From Trichuris trichiura (Eukaryota; Nematoda; Enoplea; Trichinellida; Trichuridae): a DNA stretch of 64,000 bases. Location of the stretch: assembly GCA_037903355.1 (NCBI GenBank), contig JBAJFE010000008.1:248001-312000 (forward strand), read 5' to 3'. Below are positions 45,080-61,835 of the stretch, one piece after another. The translations under genes were made by a program, and so were the position numbers. The first letter of the stretch is position 1, and every line of letters starts with the position of its first letter. The notes beneath the pieces were generated by a model. It ran no database searches, was not told where the DNA came from, and worked only from the letters and a program-made list of their open reading frames with translations.

Positions 45080-45361
45080 AGATAAACAAAGCAACTTTTT
45101 TCACGCTGATAATAACGCTGCTAAATTACTGTAAGAGCGCTCAGGTACAATGCCTTACTGTACTTATTCGGAATTCTCCCTGTCAACTCGGCCATTCGCG
45201 ACGCGAGAAGCAGCGGAGGAAGTGTTTTTTGCGCAAAAAAAATTTTCGACAATTTTTTTTGTAATTTTTTAATTAACAATTTTCAAAACTTTTAAACGGC
45301 AACTCGGACGAACGCAAGACGGCTGGCTAACTTTCGACAAAGAATTTACAAGCTAGCAGCG

Positions 45362-49122
<3,761 letters not shown>

Positions 49123-49819
49123 AATTCCTCAACGGCTACAACGATAACAAGGTCAGGCAACAAACATAAAGCATTTGATAGGTAACTTACCCGTCCGCGA
49201 AAAGAGAAAAGCTTACAAAAGCAAAAATATTAAAAAACTAATCAAACCGCAGCCCGCCAAAGCTTAGATGGCAACATTTCGCTCTGCAGCTTGTTACTGT
49301 ATACTAAATGATCTGCAAGTACGATAGCTTATGTTACCCATAAACAAGACGGAATTTGAGATTTCGCTAACCAAAAAAAACCCTAAGCTGCTAATTTTGC
49401 TTCTGCGCTAATTGGTACATAAGATTTTTTTCTGAGATAATTTATTCATTTTTAAAATTTTTTCTACGACAGGCCCTTTCCGAAATGGCGTTTGATTGGC
49501 CAACTTTTCGTTTGAGAACGGTTGGCTTTAGGCAAAGCGATTACAGCGCTTAAGTGTTAAGCTTAAAAAAGAATTCGACAAAAAATGGAATACTTACCGT
49601 CATTAAAAGAATTCAGGTACCAATTTTTGCATTGCGTTTTAAACTTAAAATTTCAAAACGCATGACGCGCAAAGTATTGCAGTTGAAATACGGGTTGAAT
49701 TTAGAGAAAGTTGCTTTACGCTTTATTTTTCATGATCGTCAGGGAGCTTTAAAACGAGATAAAGCAGAGAAAAGAGGTTAATGGCTAATTGGTCATTCAA
49801 GATTTCGAAGTTTATTTAA
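49123..49819. other. divergent promoter region AFG3L2 / MSP gene
   Basis: 697 bases between two divergent start codons, A/T-rich, with a TTACTGTATAC motif at 49293. A 75-codon frame at 49554-49781 has no features. Confidence 0.4.
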
Positions 49820-50539
49820 ATGGCAGCCATGGCGAGCACGGACGACTACGATAAGGAGCAGCAATTGTTCTTGCTCTCTTACGTCGAACTTATGCCGGAT
49901 AAAATCAAAATGCACCCGTCGACAACGCAATTTCGCGTGGCACTAATTATGGTTGGCAATGCAACGGAAATTCCAATGACGTTTCGTGTGGAAACGACTC
50001 AACCGGAATTCTTGCGACCAAATCCCCTCTACGGTACCGTGGAACCTCGAGGAGCCACGTTCATTGTCCTCTACTTGCTCAAGGTGAACTACGATCAATT
50101 CAAAGTACGCCAAGACAAGGTGATCGTATCTACGGCCGTAAAACCGATAATCGACGGCCATACGGATGCGAGCAATTTTTGGAAACCGCCATTCGGACCA
50201 CCGAAGGTTCAAACGAAAAAAGTTGCCCTAATAAACTATTGTTTCGACGAAGTCAAGGATACGAACGAACCCACTTTGTGGACAAAGACGTCGCCCGCTG
50301 CAATTTTTTTGCTCAATCCGGAAGGACACATAGGTGGCGCCACCGGTAGTACCGACTTGAAATTGCCGCCATGCGACGTTAGCGACGCGCAATTGGTAAA
50401 GACTGCAAACTTGGAAAGCCACACAATAAAGGGAGCAATAAACAGCAGCGATTCGAAGAGCAAAAGTGAAGCGTCATCAAAAAGTGTTACAAATTCGAAA
50501 AAAACATCGAATTGGCGTAAAAAGTTTCACTCAAAATAA
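49820..50539 (+). CDS. MSP-domain protein
   Basis: Intronless 239-codon frame from ATG 49820. Residues about 18-115 form a major sperm protein (MSP) Ig-like fold: VELMPDKIKMHP, TQFRVALIMVGNATEIPMTF, VETTQPEFLRPNPLYGTVEP and QDKVIVST. This order (conserved P, N-A-T, F-K/R, G-x-V-x-P) is that of MSP/VAP-like domains. The C-terminal half is polar and ends in a Ser/Lys-rich tail without a TM helix, so it is not a VAP tail-anchored protein. It probably is one of the many nematode MSP-domain proteins of sperm or cytoskeleton; the exact role is unknown. Confidence 0.8.
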   Translation: MAAMASTDDYDKEQQLFLLSYVELMPDKIKMHPSTTQFRVALIMVGNATEIPMTFRVETTQPEFLRPNPLYGTVEPRGATFIVLYLLKVNYDQFKVRQDKVIVSTAVKPIIDGHTDASNFWKPPFGPPKVQTKKVALINYCFDEVKDTNEPTLWTKTSPAAIFLLNPEGHIGGATGSTDLKLPPCDVSDAQLVKTANLESHTIKGAINSSDSKSKSEASSKSVTNSKKTSNWRKKFHSK

Positions 50540-50682
50540 GATGTACAATTTATCCGCGTTCGAACGGTTGGGGCAATGGGATTTCATTGATTGTTTTGGC
50601 CAAAAAAAAATTCAAACCTTAAAAGGACGCTTTGCCAGCGCCTTGCTGCAACGTAGAGCCGCAAGAAAAAAAAATATAATAA

Positions 50683-51149
50683 CGACGTCGTCCGCAACGA
50701 AATAAGGTGCTAATCAAGAAAGTGGAATATCGTCAACGGTTAGACGCTTCCATCGGCGAAAACGAACTGACACCCTATTGCTATTGGGTACGTCGGATAC
50801 ATGCGTCACCAAGAGACGAGTTACGTCGGCAAAATTTTCGTTCGAAGATGATGGCCCAAGAACAATGTCGACAGTGTCACCAGCGCCAACCGAAAAATGT
50901 ACAAACTGAATGCGCAGTAAAAAAAATTGTGTCAACAACAACAAAAGTAAAACATTTCTCAAAGGTGCAGCAAACTTCGCTGAACACGCGTAAGTAAATT
51001 CTGTCTTTTTCAAAAATTTAAAGAAAGGATAATTTTCAGGATCGCTCGTCACCTTCTGTGGATACGGCATTCCGCGTAGAAGCAAATTCCAAGCTCAAAA
51101 ATTGACGATAATGAAAATGGTACCTGCATTCCTCTTACTGTATATTTGA
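50683..51149 (+). CDS. unidentified basic Cys-containing protein, two exons
   Basis: An open frame 50683-50990 (KKVEYRQRLDASIGE, TPYCYWVRRIHASPRDELRR, EQCRQCHQRQ) ends at GTAAGTAAATT. A matching acceptor AATTTTCAG lies at about 51040, followed by GSLVTF-like or DRSSPSVDTAF reading depending on phase. CRQCHQRQ is a lone CxxC. The 5' end is unclear: a stop at 50680 blocks further extension, and an adjacent frame (50542-50705, ATGTACAATTTATCC..) may be a first exon. The tail of the second exon overlaps the dispersed GTACCTGCATT motif, so the end is uncertain. Confidence 0.35.
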
Positions 51150-51933
51150 AATCGCTGCATTATTCATAATAACCAACAAGAACAGTGCGACAAGTCTGCA
51201 TTCATAGGTGTTGCGCTGCTTCACTTATGGCAAAAATGCGCATTTTCAACGGGGACTTTACAACCCCAAACGTTACTACGTACTACAAAACGCTAAAAAA
51301 TTTACATTTTTTTGTCAATAACTACAGTATGCTTCGGTTACATAAGTCAAAATAAGTTCATAGAATAGAACACAAACTATTTAGGATATGATCACGCACG
51401 GCAATTATAAACAGAGAGTCGTTTAATGTAACGTATAACGAATATATGTGAACCTGCATATCATTAAGGGTACAAAAGTTTGCAACGGTTACGTTCAGCC
51501 CTATTTTTTCGTACGGGGACAGCGCACGTCCTTTGCATTGTTCAAATCTTACAACTTTAGCTGTCAGGAATAATTGTATCCCGCTTTCAGCGTTCCCAAA
51601 AAGAGAACGCACAAAGGCGGGCATCGAATATGGGGCACAGTTGGTCCTGAAAATTATTTTTGTAAAATGCCAAAATTCGAAACAAAACTGAAAGCCATAG
51701 AATTTCAAACGCTCTTCTTGTTAAGGCAAAACGTCGCGCAAACATATTTTAAACTGGCGCCCCTTTTTCTTTCGTAATTTTTACACGAAAGGTGTTCATG
51801 TTTACGGAACCCAGGAAATATTAAAGCGGCTCATTATAAGTTTTTTTTCTATTTTCGGTAAGTATTAAAAGTTTTGTCGCGCGGCGTACTGTCGCGGAAA
51901 AAAGAATAAAAACCTACAGCCAAATTTTAACTT

Positions 51934-51995
51934 GCTACGAACCTGCTGATCATTTACTATTTTTTAAAATAGTAAATGATCAGCAGGTTCGTAGC
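51934..51995. repeat. 62-bp perfect inverted repeat (30-bp arms, 2-base loop)
   Basis: Left arm GCTACGAACCTGCTGATCAT then TTACTATTTT; loop TT; the right arm is its exact reverse complement (AAAATAGTAAATGATCAGCA then GGTTCGTAGC). All 30 pairs match. The arm contains the dispersed motif AACCTGC.ATCATT in both orientations. Confidence 0.95.
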
Positions 51996-52329
51996 TAATT
52001 TAATTACATTCATTACGCGCAATTACTCGAAAAGTTTGACGACAAGCAGCTGTTGATAAGGTGCGAAGGAAACGGAAAATGTTACACGTCATCAATAAGT
52101 GCCAAAGCAAAATACAGAAAAACGCTACAAACTGACGACGTAACCGATTCATGTGAAGCAAAAATTAGTCAAATAGAAAAATGATATGAATTTTAGTCTC
52201 AACTTATTGCATGACGCCATTTCGCCCCTTTGTTTGCAAACAGTACAGTAACCTGATGATAATCAAGTTTGTCATACTCGTAAAGATCAAATACGACAAA
52301 GAACGCTGATTACGCGGTTATGCAGCAAA

Positions 52330-52450
52330 CCAGCGTGTTGCGACTTTGCCAGCCCTCCTAGTTCTGCCTGTACCTAAGCCTAAACTAAAGTATTAGGCTC
52401 ATCTTAAGGCTTAGGCTTAGGTAGGGGCAGATCAGGCTGGCCATATGCTT
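52330..52450. repeat. foldback element copy D
   Basis: CTGCCTGTACCTAAGCCTAA and CTTAAGGCTTAGGCTTAGGTAGGGGCAG are inverted arms around a short AT-rich centre; GGCTTAGGCTTAGG contains two telomere-like units. The motif CGAACCTGACT follows at 52547. Confidence 0.55.
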
Positions 52451-52564
52451 AACAAAAAGGCAGCGTCCATTTCTCCGACATTAAGCGCGCGAAAAAAAAC
52501 AGTGACCGATGCTGGTTATCCTATTGCATGGTTTCGAGTAGAACGAACCTGACTACCACCAGGA

Positions 52565-53327
52565 TTACCGTATTATCCAAGAGGAAGTGGACGAAGCGAC
52601 CGTGACGCTTCGTTTCTCATTTGCATAACGAGGCCAAAACATTTGGCCGACCGCAACAAAGCATTAAAACAAAACAATACAATTTTTTAAAAAAAAGTAA
52701 TAAATAAAATTTTCAAAAATGCCAAAAGAGCGTCGCTCACTTCAAAACTTCTCTTGAGAGCGCGTCGACCGTTGACGAAAACGCGGCCGCTGCAGACAAT
52801 TTCGTCGGCGGCGCTGAAATGGCAAAATTTAAAGATAGGACCTACAGTACGACGATAATAAGGTTAAAATGCGTACTTTCTTGAGACGTTGCATCCAATT
52901 TTTAATATAGCGTCCAAGCGAGGTCGTTTCACGTTTACGCATCTCGTCACGGAACCGTCCGCCTCATCCGCGTCGTCCACTTCCTCTTCCATTTCGGCGT
53001 CATCGTCCTCGTCGTCGTCATCGTAAGTCGGCTTTTCAAAAGACAGAGAGAGAGATAAACGTTTTTTTAAAAAAAAAACCATTTCGAGTTGCTGCTTATA
53101 TGGAAACGATTAGAAAGGACTTTACGCGCATTAACGGAACACCAAGTTTTGCACACCTTTTTTGGCACCTTTTGTTTTCGGCCTAGCGCAGCCGAAGCGT
53201 GCATCCACCGCTTAGTGACGTCATGAGCTCGCATGATTGGTTGAATTTGCGCAACGTGATTGGCTATCGTTGGTCCAAGCGTTCTTGCCAAACGGAGCCA
53301 TCGAAGAAGCGATCTCGCCGTTGCCAT
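52565..53327 (-). CDS. MTRES1: MTRES1 (C6orf203)-like mitochondrial S4-domain protein
   Basis: Exons 53327-53157, 53031-52877, 52813-52741 and, tentatively, 52615-52565. The Arg-rich N-terminus (MATARSLLRWLRLARTLG) is a likely mitochondrial presequence. An acidic run (DDDDEDDDAEMEEE) precedes the S4 RNA-binding fold, as in human MTRES1: RPRLDAILKIGCNVSRNAAD then EIVCSGRVFVNGRRALKRSF (human RYDVVLKTGLDIGRNKVEDAFYKGELRLNEEKLWKKS); the R-N is formed across a phase-2 splice. The human protein helps mitochondrial transcription and ribosome rescue. The last exon lacks a good pyrimidine tract at its acceptor, so the C-terminus is uncertain. It lies 195 bases downstream of eEFSec on the same strand. 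Confidence 0.75.
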
Positions 53328-53521
53328 ATCGACAGCTACAATTGGCCGGTTAAAAGCGATAAAAAGCAAAAGTGCAAACCGAAAGGCGTTACGTGACGCA
53401 ACGACAACGGGCGAAAAGCATTGGAACGACGGTGTTTCATTGGTTGAACAAGAACGCAACAAAGAAATAACATTATAACACACAGTAAAATCGCGATGAA
53501 AGAAAGGGGAAAAAAGAATTT

Positions 53522-55177
53522 TCATTGAAAAATTTTTGCGTCGTCGCAGAAGACGAGTCGCTTGAAACGCATTTCCACTCGGACCAAATCGTCTTCGTTA
53601 TTTTTATTCTGCTTTGCCACGGTTTTGATGGTCGATTGTTTGGCGCCGCCGGGAAGAAAGACGGTCACTTTGCCCGCTTGACCAAACGAAGATTCAAGTC
53701 GACCAACTTCACCGGTTGACAAAGTTACATTGCAACCAAGATACGGTTCAATGTTGCATCCTTTGCGGAACATGTCGCGTACGGTAGCGTACTTTTCGTC
53801 TTTGATTCTTTCAACGACGCCCCGTCGAACTCTCGGCTTATAGACTTTCAACCAATTGATTTTTGTTCCTCGAAATTTCGGATCTTCGAACAGATGAAGA
53901 GTTCGGCCGTAAAAGGCGATACGACAAACCGAGTTGCTCGGTTCTATTTCCAACTTTGTGCCAAGATAATTGCATCCCAAAGTGCAATAGATGCCGCGAG
54001 TAAAACGTAACACAGCGAATAAGTGACAAGCGTTTTCCGCCTCTTCGCTCGACTTGTGCACTTCGTGTATCCACGCGTACTCGCCCTCCTTTTTGAACGT
54101 CAACACTTTGTCCTCTTGAATACACTTGCCTGGTTCGCAGGCAAAAAAGCAACATTTCGCCGGTATTGTCTCGTAGCCAATGCAAATTTGAAATTGCAAT
54201 CGAGACGCAATGCAAAATTTGTAATATGGAACTCGCCTCAAGGTGACAATGGCTCCGTAGGACATCTTGAGGGCGCCAGGTTCGCACAACAAACCTCGAT
54301 CCAAGTTGCACGCGTTCGCCTGAGATAGGCATAAGCCGGCTCGATCACCGGGTCCTATGCTCGATACGGCGCGATGAAAACTTTCTATTGTTTTCACCTT
54401 TCGAACTTGTTGAACCATTGGAATTTCGACCGTTTGTCCTTGATTACACTTTCCGCTGATTACCGTACCCGTCACTACCATCCCTTTTCCGCGTAGCGAA
54501 AAGCAATGATCAAAATGAAACATGAATGGATCATCGGCTGCGGCAGTTCTATCCGGTACGTAAATGTTCGTTGTGAATACGTCCATAAATCGATCGATCG
54601 AATTGGAATCCGGTGGAACAACGCTCATTGGTACCATTGGAACATTTCGAAAGGTCGTTCGCGCCAAAGCTCTACGAATCCGCCTTTCGGTAGTCGCTAT
54701 AAGCTGGCTACGATCTTCGGGCGGCAAAGTGTCCACCTTATTTAAAACGATCAACATTTTGGACGGGCGCATAATGTTGGCTAATACTATACAGTCGGCT
54801 GTCTGCGGTTGGATACCTTTTTGGATGTCGACAACGAGAAAAACCATGTCGACTATTTGAGAGCAACCAATGACAGTACGAAAAAGGCTTGAATGACCGG
54901 GACAATCGACCAACGTTACTTGAATGATATCAAAGTTGATTAATTCCCTGTCTCTGACGGTCATTTGTTCCGTAATAGGTATGGTGAAGCAGGAGAAGCC
55001 TAAGTCGATTGTAATGCCGCGGCGACGACTTTCGGGATGCTTGTCGAAAGCCGCTGTTCCCGCCACTTTACTGATCGCTTTGGCAAAGGCCGTCTTGCCG
55101 CTGTCCACGTGACCCAAAATGCCAACATTGAAGTTCAAAACTCTGACCGGTCGCGCTGTTGCGTCTCGAACAGTCAT
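53522..55177 (-). CDS. EEFSEC: selenocysteine-specific elongation factor eEFSec
   Basis: Intronless 551-residue frame, ATG 55177, TGA at the end. eEFSec is the GTPase that brings Sec-tRNA to UGA codons with SBP2/SECIS. G1 GHVDSGKT (22-29), G2 RGIT (53-56), G3 DCPGH (91-95) and G4 NKVD (146-149) are intact, and TAAFDKHPESRRRGITIDLG matches the eEFSec-specific switch I (human TAAFDKQPQSRERGITLDLG). HFDHCFSLRGKGMVVTGTV and SGKCNQGQTVEIP mark domain 2. KVYKPRVRRGVVERI and YLGCNVTLSTGEVGRLESSF then FGQAGKVTVFLPGG, with the terminal FKRLVFCDD, mark domain 4, the Sec-specific extension. Human is 596 residues. Nothing suggests a pseudogene, so Sec decoding is probably retained. Confidence 0.95.
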   Translation of the reverse strand: MTVRDATARPVRVLNFNVGILGHVDSGKTAFAKAISKVAGTAAFDKHPESRRRGITIDLGFSCFTIPITEQMTVRDRELINFDIIQVTLVDCPGHSSLFRTVIGCSQIVDMVFLVVDIQKGIQPQTADCIVLANIMRPSKMLIVLNKVDTLPPEDRSQLIATTERRIRRALARTTFRNVPMVPMSVVPPDSNSIDRFMDVFTTNIYVPDRTAAADDPFMFHFDHCFSLRGKGMVVTGTVISGKCNQGQTVEIPMVQQVRKVKTIESFHRAVSSIGPGDRAGLCLSQANACNLDRGLLCEPGALKMSYGAIVTLRRVPYYKFCIASRLQFQICIGYETIPAKCCFFACEPGKCIQEDKVLTFKKEGEYAWIHEVHKSSEEAENACHLFAVLRFTRGIYCTLGCNYLGTKLEIEPSNSVCRIAFYGRTLHLFEDPKFRGTKINWLKVYKPRVRRGVVERIKDEKYATVRDMFRKGCNIEPYLGCNVTLSTGEVGRLESSFGQAGKVTVFLPGGAKQSTIKTVAKQNKNNEDDLVRVEMRFKRLVFCDDAKIFQ

Positions 55178-58100
55178 CTACAATTTCAACAATACTCATT
55201 AAGCTAACGAGTTGAGCGGCAAGCCTTCACCGTCAAGCGGCTTAATCGCTGCAATGAGCCGCATCCTTCCCTGGTAGCATTTACGAAACGAAGAATATTT
55301 TTTATTTTTCAAAGAACAGCGTCAAAACGCTTCTCGCGTCAAACCGTGTGATTACAATATGCGGATAACGAACGAACGTAATATTAACGTCATTTTAGGA
55401 ATATTTTTGTGTTTAATCGCAACACGGAATGCCATAGAGTCGACTCCCTTTTATTTGAACAGCTCAGAACCGGTTGCAGCGCGAATACGCGCACTACCGT
55501 AGGATGAACTGGAATGCAGGTACAATCCGCTTAAATTTAAATTACTGTTAGGTTCAAAAAGCCTCTGTAGTCGCGATGAGCTGAACATTGTTGAACTACT
55601 TCACTACAAACAGCACTAATGAACTACGCGATTACGGTGGCTTAGGGATGCTCAAGTTCTAGGCATTTGCAGAACGAATCCTAAACTAAAGTTTTTTTGG
55701 TCGACGGAGTTTTAGCCATCGTTTGAGTTCAGCAAGATGCGCGCCATAGGCGAACAAAACAAGCCAGAACAAGAAAAGAGAATATAAAAAACAAGCGGTG
55801 GCAATGATGTAGCCTGAACATCTTTACTGCGTACGGTCAGCCTAGTAATTATTCGCGTAATTACGAATACGAAAGATATTTCGTAATTCAACTGCAACTT
55901 GAGTTCCTACTAGTTATGGTAAGTCTAAAGCGTAAGCTGACTCCTGCTTGACCACTAGAACTGCTTCCCTTTCGTTAATTCGGAGTACGATAAGTGCAGC
56001 GCGGGAAAGTATTTCCGTTGATTAAACGGAAACCCATCTTTGGCATATGCGTAGATGGCGTACACTCATTGTACCCAGTAGGGCATTGCGGCCAACAGGA
56101 ATTCAAATTTTTCGGTTTACACCTGTATTCGTGCAGCGTACTGTAGGAATTTTTGAGAAGCAATTTAACAAAGTCAAATTTATCTAAGTTATTTATTTCG
56201 TGCTCCAAAGTTTTAGAAATTTCTCAGTACTAATCCTGCGCGTTGAAGACGGCGAAACAAGGGCATAAATTAATTTTTTTCGGATTTGACGAAAGAGGGC
56301 AACACTTAGACTTAGTGTTCTTCTTATTTGCAAGCAGAACAAGTTTAAAGCGACTGGAATTACAGAGTTTGAACTACGATAGAATAGCTGCTTAAGCAAT
56401 TCTTAAAATCAGCTCACTTTTTTTTTATCGAAAAGCTCAAAAGTTACTACATCTCTCGCAATTACAATTTTTACTAGCAAAAGGAACAATACTAAATATA
56501 TACATCGACTTGCAAAACAAAGAAACCGATTGGATATTATGAAAACGGAGGACAATGGAAGCTTAACTTGGAAACTCTTTCATATTTTAGCCAAAAATGC
56601 TTTTACGCACAGCGAAAATTACGCATTGCAAATACGCAAACGAATATTGAATGAAACAAGCTTACCTCTTCTCAACTTGCTGAAGCAGAGTGAAGTAGAA
56701 GCGCCGCCGGACGAAAGAAGACTTCTAAACGGAAAAATACAGTAAGAAGTCAACCTGCGAACACTTAGCGAAGCCGTATAAGCAGGGAAACTAAAATACG
56801 TCCTAAAAAAAGGGTAACTCACCTGTGCGCACATGTTTTTGAATAGCGAACACATTACAAATATTTTTTTTGAAAAAACGCGGAAAATGTGTACTAAAGC
56901 TGTGGGCTGCGCTAAGCGAAACGACAGTAACGCAAAGAGCCTTGAACAAAGAGCCTTCTACTAATAGAACTGTAGACATTCATTGAAACCAGCCAATGAG
57001 TCCATACGGTGGATTTATATAATCATTATTGAATAAGTTTTGCAACACACGCAGTCAACTAAACGTAACGCTCTAAAAGTTCTTTTTAATGAAGCAAAGA
57101 TGCGGAATCAGAAAAGCATACGTATTGTCGAGCTGTGTACTTACATGTATTGAATTTTTTGGCAAAAGAGCTTAGACCTCTACTAAGTGAATAAGCTTTT
57201 CGTTCCCGTTACATAGTAGAAGGGTTGCCAAAGCTGGTATACGTACGAGAACAACCTATTCAACGTTTTTAAGTACACGATAAAGAAAACTGCGATAACT
57301 ATAAGAAGTTGAGCCGTTCTCGAAATGGCGCGCGAAGAAAGGAAGAACGTCTTACCCTGTTTAGCTTGAAACAAGCAAACAAACACGCCGGGGCAGCTGC
57401 GTTATCGCTTGTAAGCGATCCAAAGGAAATCCGCAAACAGGTTAACTCCGCGAAGCGAGCACGACGGCCATTGCGCAAACAGCTCAGGCAAACAAAACAC
57501 GGGAACTGCCCCAGGTTACAGTACATAAAATGATGTTCAAGACGCAAGCAAGGCAACATTTGGTTTCTTAAAAGAAAATAGGCAATGTCGTTTCCAAACA
57601 GCAAATTAGTTTGCGGAAAACGTTCTGCCAGCACTTCAGATGTCGTGTTTGTTCAGAATTTCATACTGCCACGCGTAAATCTTTTCAGCGTTTTTCAAGC
57701 AAAAACGCAACTCAAAAGTCAGCAGTAAAGTGAGCTGCAATGCTAAGCGGGACAGCAGTTGTTTGCGACACCGAACGGACAAAAAAATTTACATTTTTTC
57801 TTTTTAGGGCAAGGTGAGTGTTCACTACGAATACAGCTTGGCAGAATATGCATATTAAATTCTAGCGTGAGACAGGCGACATTCCATTTCGCCATGTTCG
57901 TTGGAAGAACCGTAAGAGCTTTACTCAGCAGTTTACTTCCGCACGCCAGTCAGAATACAATAAACGACAGTACTCGGTACTCGATAGATAGGTATATGTC
58001 TTACGGTATCCTTTTTCTGATGCTTAAGTACTAAGCACGGTCGCGCCCGCTACAGTTTCTTCGTGAAATACAAAAAAACTAAGCAAAAACGTTAAGTCGC

Positions 58101-59442
58101 TGCTAGTGGTCGCAGTAAATCCCAAAGACATTAATTTTTTTCCGCAATAAATGTTAGCCGGATAGGGGCCATGTTTTTGCTCTGTATTTTTCAAAAAACA
58201 TCAAAGATAATCAAGTACAGATTATCTTATCCTTACTGTAGCTATGCCTTGCATTAATGAATTGCGTTTTCTTGTTAGAACGAGACTTATTTCAACAGAG
58301 ACTTTGCGTGCTACAAAAAGACAAAAGCAGCGTTTGCGTTCAGCTAAAACTTCTGCATATTTTGTCCTCTTGAATTCTATTTAAAACGTGGTTATTTTAG
58401 CGCTTTTTAGATGCTGCTTACTTTTATTATAATTTTCAAGGCAGACCTACAGCTCTGCAGCGTAGTGTTGGTGCTTTATTTTAGTCTGGCAGTTGGTTAG
58501 CAAAGTATTTTATTCCAAACAGTATGCTTGGCATTTTTGCTGGTGGAAATTAAAGCAAAAAATCAGACGACCTTAGTTCCAGCATTATAAGCGTCAAAGA
58601 TTGTGTATAGAAAGCGAATTAAGTTTAAATGTTTTCAGGTTTACCATACTTCCCTTTAACTTATTTGTATTACTGTACTTTTAAAGGAGCGACGAAATGG
58701 TTTAGTTGGGCGTTTGCAGGATTGCTTTTGTTTCCATTTACGTCTTTTAGTGCAATCGAAACCGGTAATCTCCGTTCGCAACTTGCATTCTATCTTTTTT
58801 ACCTCAATACCTCAATTGGTCGGTCGCGGCGGCGACCGATTTGTTTTGGTGACGTCGTCTTCCGTTGTTTGCTTGTGTAGCTGTCAGGTACGAATGAGTT
58901 GGCTTCGATTTTTCTTCTTTGCCAGCCGCTTCCTTGTTGTTTCGCGTTGTCTTAGAGCGCCTCGCTTCGCTTCGCAAAGCTGTTTAATTTTCCAAGCTTA
59001 TTTCCAACCAACGCTGAGTCATTATTGTCGCAAATATTGTTTTTCTAGTTTTTCCTGCCAACTAGGCCGCTTTTGCTGCTTACAGGCTGCAGCAAGTTAA
59101 CTAACCGAGCAATCAACAGCACACGTTGCTGTACGATGTGCTCGCCTTTTTCCCGCTTTGCTACCAATTTAGCCTTGTTGCATAGCTTGACCGCCCTTGA
59201 CCTTTTGTCCTATTGTAAAAATGCTCTTGCAGCATTGAATTGCGATTAATATCGACGTTGCTACGCCTTAAGGGCACCTTTATTCGCCTTTGCATCGCTA
59301 AGCAACTAATAGCCACGTTTTGACTAAGCAACTTAAATCTGTTCAAAGTCTTTCAACCGTTAATTGTATTGGATGCTTGTGAAGCTAATTATCAATGAAC
59401 AAGTAGTGGTCAATGGTGACTCATTGAGCTCATTTCAGCCGG
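55178..59442. other. gene-poor stretch with two candidate exons
   Basis: Mostly A/T-rich sequence. Minus frame 56208-55975 has a Cys-containing end (CWPQCPTGYNEC). Plus frame 56539-56741 (from TWKLFHILAKNAFTH to EVEAPPDERRLLNGK) ends at a good donor, ACA|GTAAGA, and reads like a first exon, but downstream exons were not found. Plus frame 57309-57533 is basic and helical (DPKEIRKQVNSAKRARRPL). None is assignable. Confidence 0.4.
56539..56741 (+). CDS. candidate exon, unidentified
   Basis: ATG 56539 in an open frame of 67 codons with a helical, polar translation (SLTWKLFHILAKNAF, NYALQIRKRILNETSLPLL) ending at ACA|GTAAGA. The family is not recognised, and no partner exon could be chained with confidence. 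Confidence 0.25.

Positions 59443-61835
<2,393 letters not shown>

Larger units (their letters stand above)
51150..52564. other. intergenic with hairpin and foldback repeat
   Basis: No gene supported. Contains the AACCTGCATATCATT motif at 51445, a 62-bp hairpin at 51934-51995, GTACAGTAACCTGATGATAATC at 52240 and foldback copy D at 52.33-52.45 kb. Confidence 0.5.

Noticed and set aside
53260..53478. Plus-strand ORFs at 53199-53478
   Set aside because: Antisense to the presequence exon of the MTRES1-like gene and without features of their own.
58629..59100. Hydrophobic ORFs on the plus strand
   Set aside because: Phe/Leu/Ser-rich translation from T-rich sequence, no start context, no homology, overlapping frames; no gene supported.
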